Assembly: GCF_048020265.1 (NCBI RefSeq)
Contig: NZ_CP171843.1
Location: forward strand, 310,001 to 374,000
Direction of reading: 5' to 3'
Source: Limnohabitans_A sp048020265
Lineage (GTDB): Bacteria; Pseudomonadota; Gammaproteobacteria; Burkholderiales; Burkholderiaceae_C
DNA: 64,000 nucleotides
Part shown: in pieces, positions 42,407-53,094 of the stretch
Layout: each line of letters begins with the position of its first letter
Position numbering within the stretch: position 1 is the stretch's first letter
Translations under genes and position numbers: made by a program
Notes under the pieces: model-generated
Told to the model about the DNA's origin: nothing
What the model saw: the letters and a program-made list of their open reading frames with translations, nothing else
Databases searched by the model: none

Positions 42407-43255
42407 ATGAGCGCTGGTGCCACCTGCCGCGAGCTGTCCTTTGCAGGCTTGCCTGCGACCGAGCTGCAGCTGCCGGGTGGTGACCGTGTGGTGGTCGCGC
42501 ACCACGGTGCCCACGTGCTGTCCTGGGTGGCCCAGGGGCGTGAGCGCCTGTACCTCAGCCCGAACAGTGTCATGGATGGCCGTGCCGCCATCCGGGGTGG
42601 CATTCCGGTCTGTTTTCCCCAATTCAACCAGCGCGGCGATCTGCCCAAACACGGCTTTGCACGCAACCTCTCGTGGCATGTCAAACCTGCACGGCTGGAG
42701 GGTGACCAAGTCCATCTGGTGCTGAGCTTGAACGACAGTGCGGCCACGCGCCAGTGGTGGGACCAGGCCTTTGAAGCGCTGTTGTTGATCGAGTTGACGC
42801 CCGGTGCCTTGCAGGTAGAACTGGCTGTGCGCAACACCGACAGCCAAGTGCTGCGTTTCACCGGGGCGCTGCACACCTACTTTGCGGTCAGCGATGTGGC
42901 GCAGGCCCGATTGCTGGGTTTGGGTGGCAGTGCCGAGTGGAATGCCGTGACCGACCGCCACGCCACCGCTGCGCCCGAGCTGCGCTTTGTGGGCGAATTT
43001 GACCGCGTGTATTCTGCGGCGCCCATGGGCTATGAATTGCTGGATGGGCCCCATGCCCTGTCGATCGAGCAAGACATTAACTGGGCCCAGACCGTGGTCT
43101 GGAATCCGGGTGCTGCCAAGTGCGCGGCACTCAGCGACATGCCCGCAGACGGCTGGCAACACATGCTGTGTGTCGAAGCCGCCCAGGTCTATGAGCCGAT
43201 CTGCATCGCGCCCGGTGATTTCTGGCAAGGTGCCCAGCGCCTGTCTGTGGTGTAA
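42407..43255 (+). CDS. Aldose 1-epimerase / D-hexose-6-phosphate mutarotase family protein
   Basis: Galactose-mutarotase-fold protein of 282 aa, closest in pattern to YeaD-type glucose-6-phosphate 1-epimerases. Seen: RAAIRGGIPVCFPQF, KHGFARNLSWHV, GALHTYFAVSDV, DRVYSAA, and VVWNPGAAKCAALSDMPADGWQHMLCVEAA. His residues of the HGFAR and LHTYF motifs would be catalytic. It starts two bases after hisA and is followed by hisF, an unexpected member of a his operon, perhaps only co-transcribed. Confidence 0.87.
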   Translation: MSAGATCRELSFAGLPATELQLPGGDRVVVAHHGAHVLSWVAQGRERLYLSPNSVMDGRAAIRGGIPVCFPQFNQRGDLPKHGFARNLSWHVKPARLEGDQVHLVLSLNDSAATRQWWDQAFEALLLIELTPGALQVELAVRNTDSQVLRFTGALHTYFAVSDVAQARLLGLGGSAEWNAVTDRHATAAPELRFVGEFDRVYSAAPMGYELLDGPHALSIEQDINWAQTVVWNPGAAKCAALSDMPADGWQHMLCVEAAQVYEPICIAPGDFWQGAQRLSVV

Positions 43256-43322
43256 GGTCCGGGTCTCACTGCTCGCGTTCAATACGCCGCCACCTCACTT
43301 TTTCAACGAACCACCATTTCCC

Positions 43323-44123
<801 letters not shown>

Positions 44124-44125
44124 AC

Positions 44126-44524
44126 ATGAACTGGCTCGATCAAATCAAATGGGATGACAAAGGCCTGGTGCCTGTGATCGCTCAAGAAAAAGACAGCGGC
44201 GATGTGCTGATGTTCGCCTGGATGAACCGCGAGGCGCTGCAAAAGACGGCCGAGCTGAAAAGGGCGGTGTACTTCAGCCGCTCGCGGGGCAAGCTGTGGT
44301 TCAAGGGCGAGGAGTCCGGTCATGTGCAGACGGTGCACGACATCCGCATGGATTGCGACAACGATGTGGTGCTGCTCAAGGTGACCCAGCTGGGTCATGA
44401 GCCGGGCATTGCCTGCCACACGGGCCGCCACAGCTGCTTTTTCCAAAGCCTGCAAGCCGATGAATGGCAGGCGGCCGACCCGGTCCTGAAGGACCCCGAA
44501 ACCATTTACAAGTCAACGCAATGA
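44126..44524 (+). CDS. hisI: Phosphoribosyl-AMP cyclohydrolase HisI
   Basis: Zinc-dependent cyclohydrolase (132 aa). Zinc ligands are the Cys in DIRMDCDND and the two in GIACHTGRHSC. The ATG at 44126 is preferred; a GTG two codons earlier overlaps the hisF stop. It is a single-domain form, separate from hisE. Confidence 0.96.
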   Translation: MNWLDQIKWDDKGLVPVIAQEKDSGDVLMFAWMNREALQKTAELKRAVYFSRSRGKLWFKGEESGHVQTVHDIRMDCDNDVVLLKVTQLGHEPGIACHTGRHSCFFQSLQADEWQAADPVLKDPETIYKSTQ

Positions 44525-44889
44525 GCAACCAGGACATCCTTGACCGCCTCGCGGCCGTGGTCGAAAGCCGCAAGCCCGCCAATGGTGGCGACCCCGAAAA
44601 AAGCTATGTGGCCCGCCTGCTGCACAAGGGGCCGGACGCCTTTTTGAAGAAAATCGGCGAAGAAGCCACCGAGACCGTGATGGCCGCCAAGGACGTGGAC
44701 CACGGCGGGGATGTGAACAAGCTCGTCTATGAGGTGGCCGACCTGTGGTTCCACAGCATGATCGCGCTGGCGCACTATGGCTTGACGCCCGCCGACGTGG
44801 TCAACGAGCTGGCCCGCCGCGAGGGGCTGAGCGGCCTCGAAGAAAAAGCCTTGCGCAAAGTGCAAGAGCGTGAACGCCTGGGCGAATGA
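44521..44889 (+). CDS. hisE: Phosphoribosyl-ATP pyrophosphatase HisE
   Basis: MazG-like all-alpha pyrophosphohydrolase (122 aa) for the second step of histidine synthesis. The metal-binding EEATE and EVADLWFH motifs are visible (KKIGEEATETVMAAKD, LVYEVADLWFHSMIAL). It overlaps hisI in ATGA. Confidence 0.96.
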   Translation: MSNQDILDRLAAVVESRKPANGGDPEKSYVARLLHKGPDAFLKKIGEEATETVMAAKDVDHGGDVNKLVYEVADLWFHSMIALAHYGLTPADVVNELARREGLSGLEEKALRKVQERERLGE

Positions 44890-44892
44890 GCG

Positions 44893-45255
44893 ATGAATGA
44901 GCAGCCCCTGGACGATAGCACCCACACCATCAGCTGGGTCAGCTACATCCTGCACCTGATCGTGGCAGTCAGCGCCGTGATTCCCGGGGCCCAAATGGGG
45001 CCAGCCTTGCTGGTGGTGGCGCTCATCATTGACCTGGTCAAAAAAGGTGATGCTGCGGGCTGGGAGCGCACGCATTTCAGCTACCGCATCCGCACCGTGA
45101 TCTGGGCGGCTTTGCTGTACCTGGTCACCTTGCCGCTCTGGTTTTTCTTTGTCTTTCCGGGCTGGCTGGCCTGGGTGGCCATTTCCATCTGGTTTTTGTA
45201 CCGCATCGTGCTGGGCATGGTGCGCCTGAACGGGCAGCGTCCCGTGATCGATTGA
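44893..45255 (+). CDS. DUF4870-like small membrane protein
   Basis: Membrane protein of 120 aa with three to four hydrophobic segments (about 15-50, 72-90, 92-110). The opening HTISWVSYILHLI and the central IDLVKKGDAAGWERTHFSYRIRT resemble DUF4870-type proteins of unknown function. It lies 3 bases after hisE and so is probably co-transcribed with the his genes. Confidence 0.7.
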   Translation: MNEQPLDDSTHTISWVSYILHLIVAVSAVIPGAQMGPALLVVALIIDLVKKGDAAGWERTHFSYRIRTVIWAALLYLVTLPLWFFFVFPGWLAWVAISIWFLYRIVLGMVRLNGQRPVID

Positions 45256-45285
45256 TTCTTTGTTGACCTTCAAGCTGAAGTAGCC

Positions 45286-45642
45286 ATGACCGACGCCAAT
45301 TGTATTTTTTGCAAAATCATCGCCGGCAAAATTCCGTCGCGCAAAGTGCATGAAGACGAGCACGTTTTTGCCTTCCACGATATCGCGCCTTGGGCGCCCG
45401 TGCATTTCCTGATCATTCCCAAGCTGCACATCTCGTCGATGGCGCAATTGGCCCCCGAGCACGTCGCTTTGATGGGCCACATGATGACCTTGGCCCCCAA
45501 GCTGGCCTTGCAAGAGGGTTGCAATCCTTATCCGGATGGTGGTTTCCGCATCGTGGTCAACAACGGCAGCGAGGGCGGACAGGAAGTGCACCACCTGCAC
45601 ATGCACGTCATGGGAGGCCCCCCACCCTGGCTGCGGGGTTGA
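45286..45642 (+). CDS. hinT: HIT-family purine nucleoside phosphoramidase
   Basis: HinT-like protein (118 aa) hydrolysing adenosine 5'-phosphoramidates. The histidine triad HHLHMH is at residues 102-107, with H105 the likely nucleophile. CIFCKIIAGKIPS supplies the N-terminal zinc-type cysteines. It lies upstream of tatABC. Confidence 0.94.
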   Translation: MTDANCIFCKIIAGKIPSRKVHEDEHVFAFHDIAPWAPVHFLIIPKLHISSMAQLAPEHVALMGHMMTLAPKLALQEGCNPYPDGGFRIVVNNGSEGGQEVHHLHMHVMGGPPPWLRG

Positions 45643-45738
45643 AACGGCGCGTTCGCCCCCCAAATCCTTCCTTCCTCAGGGCCGATCCGATACCGGGTGT
45701 CGATCCCCTTAGAATCCCAACATCACTAGGAGATATTC

Positions 45739-45981
45739 ATGGGTACTTTTTCCATTTGGCACTGGCTGATCGTGCTGCTGATTGTGGTCATGGTGTTCGG
45801 CACCAAAAAGCTCAAAAACATGGGCTCCGATTTGGGCGGCGCTGTCAAAGGCTTCAAGGATGGCATGAAAGAGGGCGGCACCAAGGACGAGGCGGCAGCT
45901 CCTGTGGCCGGTCAAGTCACGGCTTCGACCACGGCTCCCGAAAAGACCACCATCGACGTCGAAGCCAAGACCAAGTCTTGA
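45739..45981 (+). CDS. tatA: Twin-arginine translocase subunit TatA
   Basis: Pore-forming Tat subunit (80 aa). One N-terminal membrane helix (WHWLIVLLIVVMVFG), then the hinge TKKLKNMGSDLGGAVKGFKDGMKEG as amphipathic helix, then a polar tail. AGGAGA precedes the ATG. TAGAAT about 28 bases upstream of the ATG could be a -10. Confidence 0.95.
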   Translation: MGTFSIWHWLIVLLIVVMVFGTKKLKNMGSDLGGAVKGFKDGMKEGGTKDEAAAPVAGQVTASTTAPEKTTIDVEAKTKS

Positions 45982-46015
45982 GTGCTTGAACCTTTGAACG
46001 ACTGAACGCCGCACT

Positions 46016-46483
46016 GTGCTGGATTTAAGCTTTTCAAAAATGGCGCTCATTGGGGTGGTGGCGTTGATCGTCATCGGCCCTGAAAAATTGCCCAAAGTGG
46101 CCCGCACGCTGGGTACGCTTTTGGGCAAAGCGCAGCGCTATGTGTCGGATGTCAAGGCCGAGGTCAACCGGTCCATGGACCTGGAAGAGCTCAAGAAGAT
46201 GAAAGAGACGATGGAGACGGCGGCCCGCGATGTCGAGCAGACGGTCCAGACCACAGCTTCTGATTTTGAAAAGGACTGGTCCGAGAGCACAGCCGGCTCG
46301 AACAGCGACCTGCCTGCCATTGAGCCCCCACCTCCTTATTACGTTCGTCCGGACAAAAACTGGCGTCTGAAGCGTGGTGCGATGCCTCAGTGGTACAAGG
46401 CCCGCTCTGGTGTGCGCACCAAAGCGCTTTCGGGTGCCGCACGCGTGGCCCGCTACCGGCCCAAGCCCCTCAATCCCCTGTGA
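46016..46483 (+). CDS. tatB: Twin-arginine translocase subunit TatB
   Basis: Substrate-receptor subunit (155 aa). The opening VLDLSFSKMALIGVVALIVIGPEKLPKVARTLG is diagnostic; the start is a GTG at 46016. A long charged helix (about 45-90) follows and then a Pro-rich tail. It lies 34 bases after tatA. Confidence 0.95.
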   Translation: MLDLSFSKMALIGVVALIVIGPEKLPKVARTLGTLLGKAQRYVSDVKAEVNRSMDLEELKKMKETMETAARDVEQTVQTTASDFEKDWSESTAGSNSDLPAIEPPPPYYVRPDKNWRLKRGAMPQWYKARSGVRTKALSGAARVARYRPKPLNPL

Positions 46484-46525
46484 TGTGGGTGCACCTTGGG
46501 TGCACTCCGTCCAACCGACCCCGCC

Positions 46526-47296
46526 ATGTCCGATACCCCCTCCCAGCCCGACGACGAACTCAAAGGCTCTGAACAACCTTTTGTGGCGCACCTGATCGAG
46601 TTGCGCGACCGCTTGGTGCGCGCCGTGATTGCCGTGGCTGTGGCCGCAGCTGTTTTGGCCATCTTTCCGGGACCTGGCAATCTGTATGACATTTTGGCTG
46701 CGCCCTTGGTGGTGCATTTGCCCAAAGGCGCCACCTTGATCGCCACCTCGGTCATTTCGCCGTTCATGGTGCCCCTGAAGATTTTGCTGATGAGTGCGTT
46801 TCTCATCGCTTTGCCGGTGGTCTTGTACCAAGTCTGGGCCTTCATTGCCCCGGGCCTTTACAGCCACGAGAAAAAGCTGGTCATGCCTTTGGTGGTGTCG
46901 AGCACGCTGCTGTTTTTTGTGGGCGTGGCTTTTTGTTATTTCTTTGTGTTTGGCCAGGTGTTCAGCTTCATCCAGAGTTTTGCGCCCAAAAGCATCACTG
47001 CCGCGCCTGACATTGAGGCTTATCTGAGTTTCGTGCTGTCGATGTTCCTTGCCTTTGGTTTGGCCTTTGAGGTGCCCGTGGCCGTGGTGGTGCTGGCCCG
47101 CATGGGGGTGGTCAGTATTCAAAAACTCAAAGACTTCCGGGGTTACTTTGTGGTGTTGGCTTTTGTGATTGCCGCCGTGGTCACGCCGCCCGATGTGGTG
47201 TCTCAGCTGGCGCTGGCCATACCCATGTGCTTGCTTTACGAGTTGGGCATTTGGGCCGCGCAGGTCTTCATCAAGCACACTCAAGCGCCACAATAA
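46526..47296 (+). CDS. tatC: Twin-arginine translocase subunit TatC
   Basis: Six-helix receptor (256 aa) that recognises the RR motif. Seen are FVAHLIELRDRLVRAV, the P-loop region SVISPFMVPLKI, YQVWAFIAPGLYSHEKK, and FGLAFEVPV with the conserved Glu. Its clients in this window include MsrP and probably PetA. It is followed by a bidirectional terminator. Confidence 0.96.
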   Translation: MSDTPSQPDDELKGSEQPFVAHLIELRDRLVRAVIAVAVAAAVLAIFPGPGNLYDILAAPLVVHLPKGATLIATSVISPFMVPLKILLMSAFLIALPVVLYQVWAFIAPGLYSHEKKLVMPLVVSSTLLFFVGVAFCYFFVFGQVFSFIQSFAPKSITAAPDIEAYLSFVLSMFLAFGLAFEVPVAVVVLARMGVVSIQKLKDFRGYFVVLAFVIAAVVTPPDVVSQLALAIPMCLLYELGIWAAQVFIKHTQAPQ

Positions 47297-47336
47297 CCAG
47301 ATACCGCAGCCTGATTGCTTGCTGTGCAACCAAAAT

Positions 47337-47360
47337 AAAAGAGGCCTGAGGGCCTCTTTT
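47337..47360. terminator. Bidirectional terminator between tatC and htrA-type gene
   Basis: A perfect 10-bp palindromic stem AAAAGAGGCC/GGCCTCTTTT with a TGAG loop. It has an A tract on one side and a T tract on the other, so it can terminate both convergent transcripts. Confidence 0.9.
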
Positions 47361-47395
47361 GCATGGGAAGTCTTTCAGCAGGGCAATTCAAATAC

Positions 47396-48550
<1,155 letters not shown>

Positions 48551-48631
48551 GGTATCCATTGTCCTTGATTCGCTGCAGGGCCACAGGTGCCTTGCGCCAC
48601 AATAGCCCACCCAGACAGAAAGCCTTTTGCC

Positions 48632-49384
48632 ATGACCCACGCCAAGATTCTGGGCCAGGCCTTTGACGCCTTGCTCCAGCCCGACAAGTTTCGCGATTAC
48701 GGCCCCAACGGCTTGCAGGTCGAAGGTGACCGCGATGTACAGTTGCTGGTCAGCGGCGTCACCGCCAGCCGGGCCTTGATCGAAGCGGCCATTGACGCCC
48801 AGGCCGATGCCATCGTGGTGCATCACGGCCTGTTTTGGCGCGGGCAAGATGGGCGCGTCACCGGCTGGATGCGCGAGCGCTTGCGCTTGTTGCTCACGCA
48901 TGGCATCCACCTGTTCGCCTACCATCTGCCGCTCGATGCCCACCCGGATCTGGGCAACAATGCCCAATTGGCCCGCGTGCTCGGCTTCCAGGCCGATGGG
49001 CGATTTGGCGAGCAAGACCTGGGTTTTGTGGGCGCAGCGGCGCAAACCTGGTCGGGGGCCCAGGCCTTGGCGGACCATGTGGCGGAGACACTTGGACGGT
49101 CGGTGATTTGCGTGGGCGGCAGCGACCGGCCCGTGCGCCGGGTGGCTTGGTGCACCGGCGGGGCGCAAGGCTATTTCGAAGCGGCCATTGCCCAGGGCGT
49201 GGACGCTTTCATCACGGGTGAAATGTCGGAGCCCCAGGCCCACCTGGCCCGAGAAACCGGCGTGGCTTTTCTGGCCTGTGGCCACCATGCCACCGAGCGC
49301 TATGGCGCCCCGGCCCTGGCTGCACACGTGGCGCAAGAGCTTGGTTTGCGGCACCGCTTCATCGAGATCGACAACCCCGCCTGA
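48632..49384 (+). CDS. Nif3-like dinuclear metal centre protein (YbgI family)
   Basis: Protein of 250 aa of the NIF3/DUF34 family. Metal-ligand motifs are YGPNGLQVEG, AIVVHHGLFW, FAYHLPLDAHPDLGNN, ITGEMSEPQ and ACGHHATERYG. The biochemical role of the family is uncertain (GTP cyclohydrolase I-like proposals exist). It is divergent from the protease gene, with about 80 bases between starts. Confidence 0.92.
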   Translation: MTHAKILGQAFDALLQPDKFRDYGPNGLQVEGDRDVQLLVSGVTASRALIEAAIDAQADAIVVHHGLFWRGQDGRVTGWMRERLRLLLTHGIHLFAYHLPLDAHPDLGNNAQLARVLGFQADGRFGEQDLGFVGAAAQTWSGAQALADHVAETLGRSVICVGGSDRPVRRVAWCTGGAQGYFEAAIAQGVDAFITGEMSEPQAHLARETGVAFLACGHHATERYGAPALAAHVAQELGLRHRFIEIDNPA

Positions 49385-49394
49385 GGGCATCTGC

Positions 49395-50471
49395 ATGACA
49401 CCGCAAACTGACCTGTCGACGGCCACAATTGAGCGGCCGATTGTCTTGACCCCGGGCGACCCCTGTGGCATTGGCCCAGAAATTGTGGCGCGGGCCTGGT
49501 GCCTCGCCCCTGACTTGACCCAAGGTTGTTTTGTGGCGGGTGATGTCGGCCTGATGCGCCGCGCCATGGCCTTGGTGCAAGCCACCCCGGCTTTTCCTGT
49601 TTGTGAGATTGATTCACCCGAAGAGGCCCTGCATGTACCGCCGCGCTGCTTGCCTGTGCTGCAGGTGGTGCCGCAGGCCCCTGTTTTGCCCTTGGGGCAA
49701 ATCGACGCCCGTGCCGGGCGACTCGCTGGCGAAGCCGTGCTTTGGGCGACCCGCGCTGCCTTGCGGCGCGAAGTGGCGGCCGTGGTCACGGCACCTTTGC
49801 ACAAAGAAGCCCTGCATGCCGCGGGCGCCCCTTACAACCAGTACCCGGGCCACACCGAATTGCTGCAAGCCGAGGCGGCCAGACACCAGGGTGTGTCTGT
49901 GGCCCAAATGCCGGTGCGCATGATGCTGGCCAACGACGAGCTGCGCACGGTGCTGGTGAGTATCCATTTGTCCTTGCGTGAGGCATTGGAGTCGATCACG
50001 CAGGCCCGTGTGCTGGAGACCTTGCGCATCACCGATGCGGCCTTGCATTCTGTGCTGGGCCGCAGGCCACGCATCGCCGTCGCAGGCGTGAACCCCCATG
50101 CAGGCGAGGGCGGTTTGTTTGGCCGTGAGGAAATCGACATCCTGCAGCCGTGCCTGGCGGTGGCCCAGCAAGAGGGGCTGGATGTGCACGGCCCTTATGC
50201 GCCCGACACCGTGTTCATGCGGGCTCGAAAACAGGCCGATGGCCACCGGGCCTTCGATGTGGTCATCGCCATGTACCACGACCAGGGGCTGATTCCCGTC
50301 AAGTACCTGGGGGTGGAGCAGGGCGTCAACGTGACTCTCGGGCTGCCCCTCATCCGGACCAGCCCAGACCACGGCACCGCCATGGATTTGGCCGGCCAGG
50401 GCGTGGCGGACGCCAGCAGCCTGATTCAGGCCTTGCGTATGGCACGCCAGATGGTCAGTGCGGCGCACTGA
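49395..50471 (+). CDS. pdxA: 4-hydroxythreonine-4-phosphate dehydrogenase
   Basis: NAD- and metal-dependent enzyme (358 aa) of pyridoxal phosphate synthesis. Motifs: TPGDPCGIGPEI near the start (Cys replaces the more common Ala), TAPLHKEAL, YPGHTELL with a metal His, VAGVNPHAGEGG, and AMYHDQGLIPVKYLG. It starts 10 bases after the Nif3-like gene, so the two are co-transcribed. It converges on mscL with a 13-base gap. Confidence 0.94.
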   Translation: MTPQTDLSTATIERPIVLTPGDPCGIGPEIVARAWCLAPDLTQGCFVAGDVGLMRRAMALVQATPAFPVCEIDSPEEALHVPPRCLPVLQVVPQAPVLPLGQIDARAGRLAGEAVLWATRAALRREVAAVVTAPLHKEALHAAGAPYNQYPGHTELLQAEAARHQGVSVAQMPVRMMLANDELRTVLVSIHLSLREALESITQARVLETLRITDAALHSVLGRRPRIAVAGVNPHAGEGGLFGREEIDILQPCLAVAQQEGLDVHGPYAPDTVFMRARKQADGHRAFDVVIAMYHDQGLIPVKYLGVEQGVNVTLGLPLIRTSPDHGTAMDLAGQGVADASSLIQALRMARQMVSAAH

Positions 50472-50484
50472 CCGTCGGGGCGTC

Positions 50485-50916
50485 TCAGCCTTTGTTTTTG
50501 AGGCTGTCGCGGATTTCGCGCAAGAGGAGCACGTCCTCGGGGGTGATTGGGGCAGCAGCGGGTGCCGTAGGTTCTGGCTTCGCAGCTGTTAAACGGTTCA
50601 TCTGGCGGATCATGACAAAGATGATGAGGGCCAAGATGATGAAGTTCAGCGCCACGGTCAGGAAGCTGCCGTAGGCAAACACGGCCCCGAGTTTTTTGGC
50701 TTCCACCAAAGATAAACCTGCCGCTTGACCGGCCAGGCCGAGGTAGTAATTGGAGAAATCCAGCCCTCCGAAGGCACGGCTGATCAGCGGCATGATCAGG
50801 TCACCCACCACTGAATCGACGATCTTGCCAAAAGCGCCGCCAATGATCACACCGACCGCGAGGTCCATGACATTGCCTTTTACGGCAAAAGATTTGAATT
50901 CCTGAACAAATGACAT
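50485..50916 (-). CDS. mscL: Large-conductance mechanosensitive channel
   Basis: Homopentameric emergency-release channel (143 aa). The N-terminal amphipathic helix MSFVQEFKSFAVKGNVMDLAVGVIIG leads into TM1 with the GAFGKIVDSVVGD motif. TM2 is YGSFLTVALNFIILALIIFVMI. The C-terminal helix ends EDVLLLREIRDSLKNK. AGGAGTTAAAGAG precedes the ATG at 50916; an upstream in-frame extension is unlike the family. Confidence 0.96.
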   Translation of the reverse strand: MSFVQEFKSFAVKGNVMDLAVGVIIGGAFGKIVDSVVGDLIMPLISRAFGGLDFSNYYLGLAGQAAGLSLVEAKKLGAVFAYGSFLTVALNFIILALIIFVMIRQMNRLTAAKPEPTAPAAAPITPEDVLLLREIRDSLKNKG

Positions 50917-51056
50917 CTCTTTAACTCCTGAAAATGAAATCGAAGTGGCCGATTGTGACGCAACATTGTGCCCGCAGGGGTCTTGTAAGTCGGTTGTTTG
51001 TTTCACTCCGCTACAATCTCGGGTTGACCCTGATAACGACTCGCTAGAGGATTCCC

Positions 51057-51653
51057 ATGAGTGACACCCCAGTCGACAGCAGCAAACGGACCTGGCTAAT
51101 TGCCTCCGGTTGCGCAGGTGCCGTAGGCGCTGGCTTTGTGGCCACCCCCTTCGTCAGCAGCTTTCAACCCTCCGAACGAGCCAAAGCGGCTGGTGCGGCC
51201 GTAGAAGTGGACATTTCCGCTTTGAGCCCGGGCGAAAAGCTCACGGTCGAGTGGCGCGGCAAGCCCGTCTGGATCATGAAGCGCTCGCCAGAGCAGCTCG
51301 AATCCTTGAAAAAGATCGAAGGTCAGCTGGCCGATCCCGCATCAGATCGCACCGCTTACCCCACCCCCGAATACGCCAAGAACGGTCACCGTTCCATCAA
51401 GCCCGAAATCATGGTGGCTGTGGGCATTTGCACTCACCTGGGTTGCTCGCCCGGCGACAAATTCGCCACAGGCCCACAGCCCTCCTTGCCCGATGACTGG
51501 AATGGCGGCTTCCTGTGCGCTTGCCATGGCTCGACTTTCGACCTCGCAGGCCGCGTTTTCAAGAACAAGCCTGCGCCTGACAACCTCGAAGTGCCTCCGC
51601 ACATGTACCTGTCCGACACCAAGTTGCTCATTGGTGAAGACAAGAAGGCCTGA
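51057..51653 (+). CDS. petA: Cytochrome bc1 Rieske iron-sulfur subunit
   Basis: 2Fe-2S subunit (198 aa) that takes electrons from ubiquinol. The membrane anchor (about 12-32) is preceded by KRTWL, a single Arg with Lys, as in Tat-dependent Rieske proteins. Cluster ligands are C125/H127 (CTHLGC) and C154/H157 (CACHGS), with a disulfide between C130 and C156. TACAAT at 51012-51017 may be a -10 for petABC, but no good -35 was found. Confidence 0.96.
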   Translation: MSDTPVDSSKRTWLIASGCAGAVGAGFVATPFVSSFQPSERAKAAGAAVEVDISALSPGEKLTVEWRGKPVWIMKRSPEQLESLKKIEGQLADPASDRTAYPTPEYAKNGHRSIKPEIMVAVGICTHLGCSPGDKFATGPQPSLPDDWNGGFLCACHGSTFDLAGRVFKNKPAPDNLEVPPHMYLSDTKLLIGEDKKA

Positions 51654-51664
51654 TGGAGAACGAC

Positions 51665-53074
51665 ATGGCTGAATTCAAAGAAATTTCCCCGAACGCCCCC
51701 GCTGGCGCCAAGTTGCTCAACTGGGTGGACAACCGCTTCCCGGCTTCCAAGCTCTACAAAGAGCACCTGTCCGAGTACTACGCGCCCAAGAACTTCAACT
51801 TCTGGTACTTCTTCGGCTCGCTGGCTTTGCTGGTGCTGGTGATCCAGATAGTGACCGGTATTTTCCTGGTCATGCACTACAAGCCCGATGCCGCCGTGGC
51901 GTTTGCTTCGGTCGAGTACATCATGCGCGATGTGCCCTGGGGCTGGTTGATCCGTTACATGCACTCTACGGGCGCTTCTGCGTTCTTCGTGGTCGTGTAC
52001 CTGCACATGTTCCGTGGCCTGATCTATGGCAGCTACCGCAAGCCGCGTGAGCTGGTCTGGATCTTCGGTTGCGCCATTTTCCTGTGCCTGATGGCCGAAG
52101 CCTTCATGGGTTACTTGTTGCCTTGGGGCCAGATGTCCTACTGGGGCGCCCAGGTGATCGTGAACCTGTTCTCGGCCATTCCTTTTATCGGTCCTGACCT
52201 GGCTTTGTTGATCCGTGGCGACTTCGTGGTGGGCGATGCCACCCTGAACCGCTTCTTCAGCTTCCACGTGATTGCTGTGCCTCTGGTCTTGCTGGGTCTG
52301 GTCGTGGCGCACATCATTGCGTTGCACGAAGTCGGCTCCAACAACCCCGATGGCGTGGAAATCAAGGGCCCCAACGCCCCCAAGGATGCCGATGGCCACC
52401 CTCTGGACGGCATTCCTTTCCATCCTTACTACTCGGTGCATGACATCATGGGCGTGAGCGTCTTCCTGATGGCGTTCACGGCGATCGTGTTCTTCGCGCC
52501 TGAGTTTGGTGGTTACTTCCTCGAATACAACAACTTCATTCCGGCCGATCCGTTGACCACGCCTTTGCACATTGCACCTGTGTGGTATTTCACGCCTTTC
52601 TATTCGATGCTGCGTGCCATCACCAGCGAGATGATGTACGCGCTGATCGCCTGCGTGGTGGTGGGTGCCGTGTTGGCTGTGGCCAAAGGCAAGCTGCCCA
52701 CCTTGCTCAAGGGTGCTGTGGTTGGTGCAGCCGTGGTGATCTCTGCCCTGATGTTGGCCATCGATGCCAAATTCTGGGGTGTGGTCGTCATGGGTGGTGC
52801 CGTGGTCATTTTGTTCTTCCTGCCATGGCTCGACAACAGCCCTGTCAAGTCGATCCGCTACCGTCCTGACTGGCACAAGTACCTGTACGCCGTGTTTGTC
52901 ATCAACTTCCTGATCCTGGGCTACCTGGGTGTGCAACCACCATCACCTCTCGGTGAGCGTGTGTCTCAAGTGGGTTCCCTGTTCTATTTCGGCTTCTTCT
53001 TGTTGATGCCTTGGTGGAGCAAGCTGGGCACGCCCAAGCCCGTTCCTGACCGCGTGACCTTCACGCCTCACTGA
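51665..53074 (+). CDS. petB: Cytochrome bc1 cytochrome b subunit
   Basis: Eight-helix diheme cytochrome b (469 aa) with Qo and Qi quinone sites. Seen are the heme-binding HSTGASAFFVVVYLHMFRG and FFSFHVIAVPLVLLGLVVAHIIALH segments, and the Qo PDNY-equivalent region FIPADPLTTPLHIAPVWYF. GGAG lies six bases before the ATG at 51665, so this start is preferred over the ATG at 51653 that overlaps the petA stop. Confidence 0.96.
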   Translation: MAEFKEISPNAPAGAKLLNWVDNRFPASKLYKEHLSEYYAPKNFNFWYFFGSLALLVLVIQIVTGIFLVMHYKPDAAVAFASVEYIMRDVPWGWLIRYMHSTGASAFFVVVYLHMFRGLIYGSYRKPRELVWIFGCAIFLCLMAEAFMGYLLPWGQMSYWGAQVIVNLFSAIPFIGPDLALLIRGDFVVGDATLNRFFSFHVIAVPLVLLGLVVAHIIALHEVGSNNPDGVEIKGPNAPKDADGHPLDGIPFHPYYSVHDIMGVSVFLMAFTAIVFFAPEFGGYFLEYNNFIPADPLTTPLHIAPVWYFTPFYSMLRAITSEMMYALIACVVVGAVLAVAKGKLPTLLKGAVVGAAVVISALMLAIDAKFWGVVVMGGAVVILFFLPWLDNSPVKSIRYRPDWHKYLYAVFVINFLILGYLGVQPPSPLGERVSQVGSLFYFGFFLLMPWWSKLGTPKPVPDRVTFTPH

Positions 53075-53094
53075 GATCACGGAGATTCAAGAAC

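Noticed and set aside
48551..49804. Long upstream extension of the serine protease frame
   Set aside because: It is antisense to the Nif3-like gene and pdxA; the protease has a proper start and membrane anchor at 48550.
51434..52936. Open frame of 500 codons opposite petB
   Set aside because: Shadow of cytochrome b, very rich in His, Gln and Asp, without any recognised domain.
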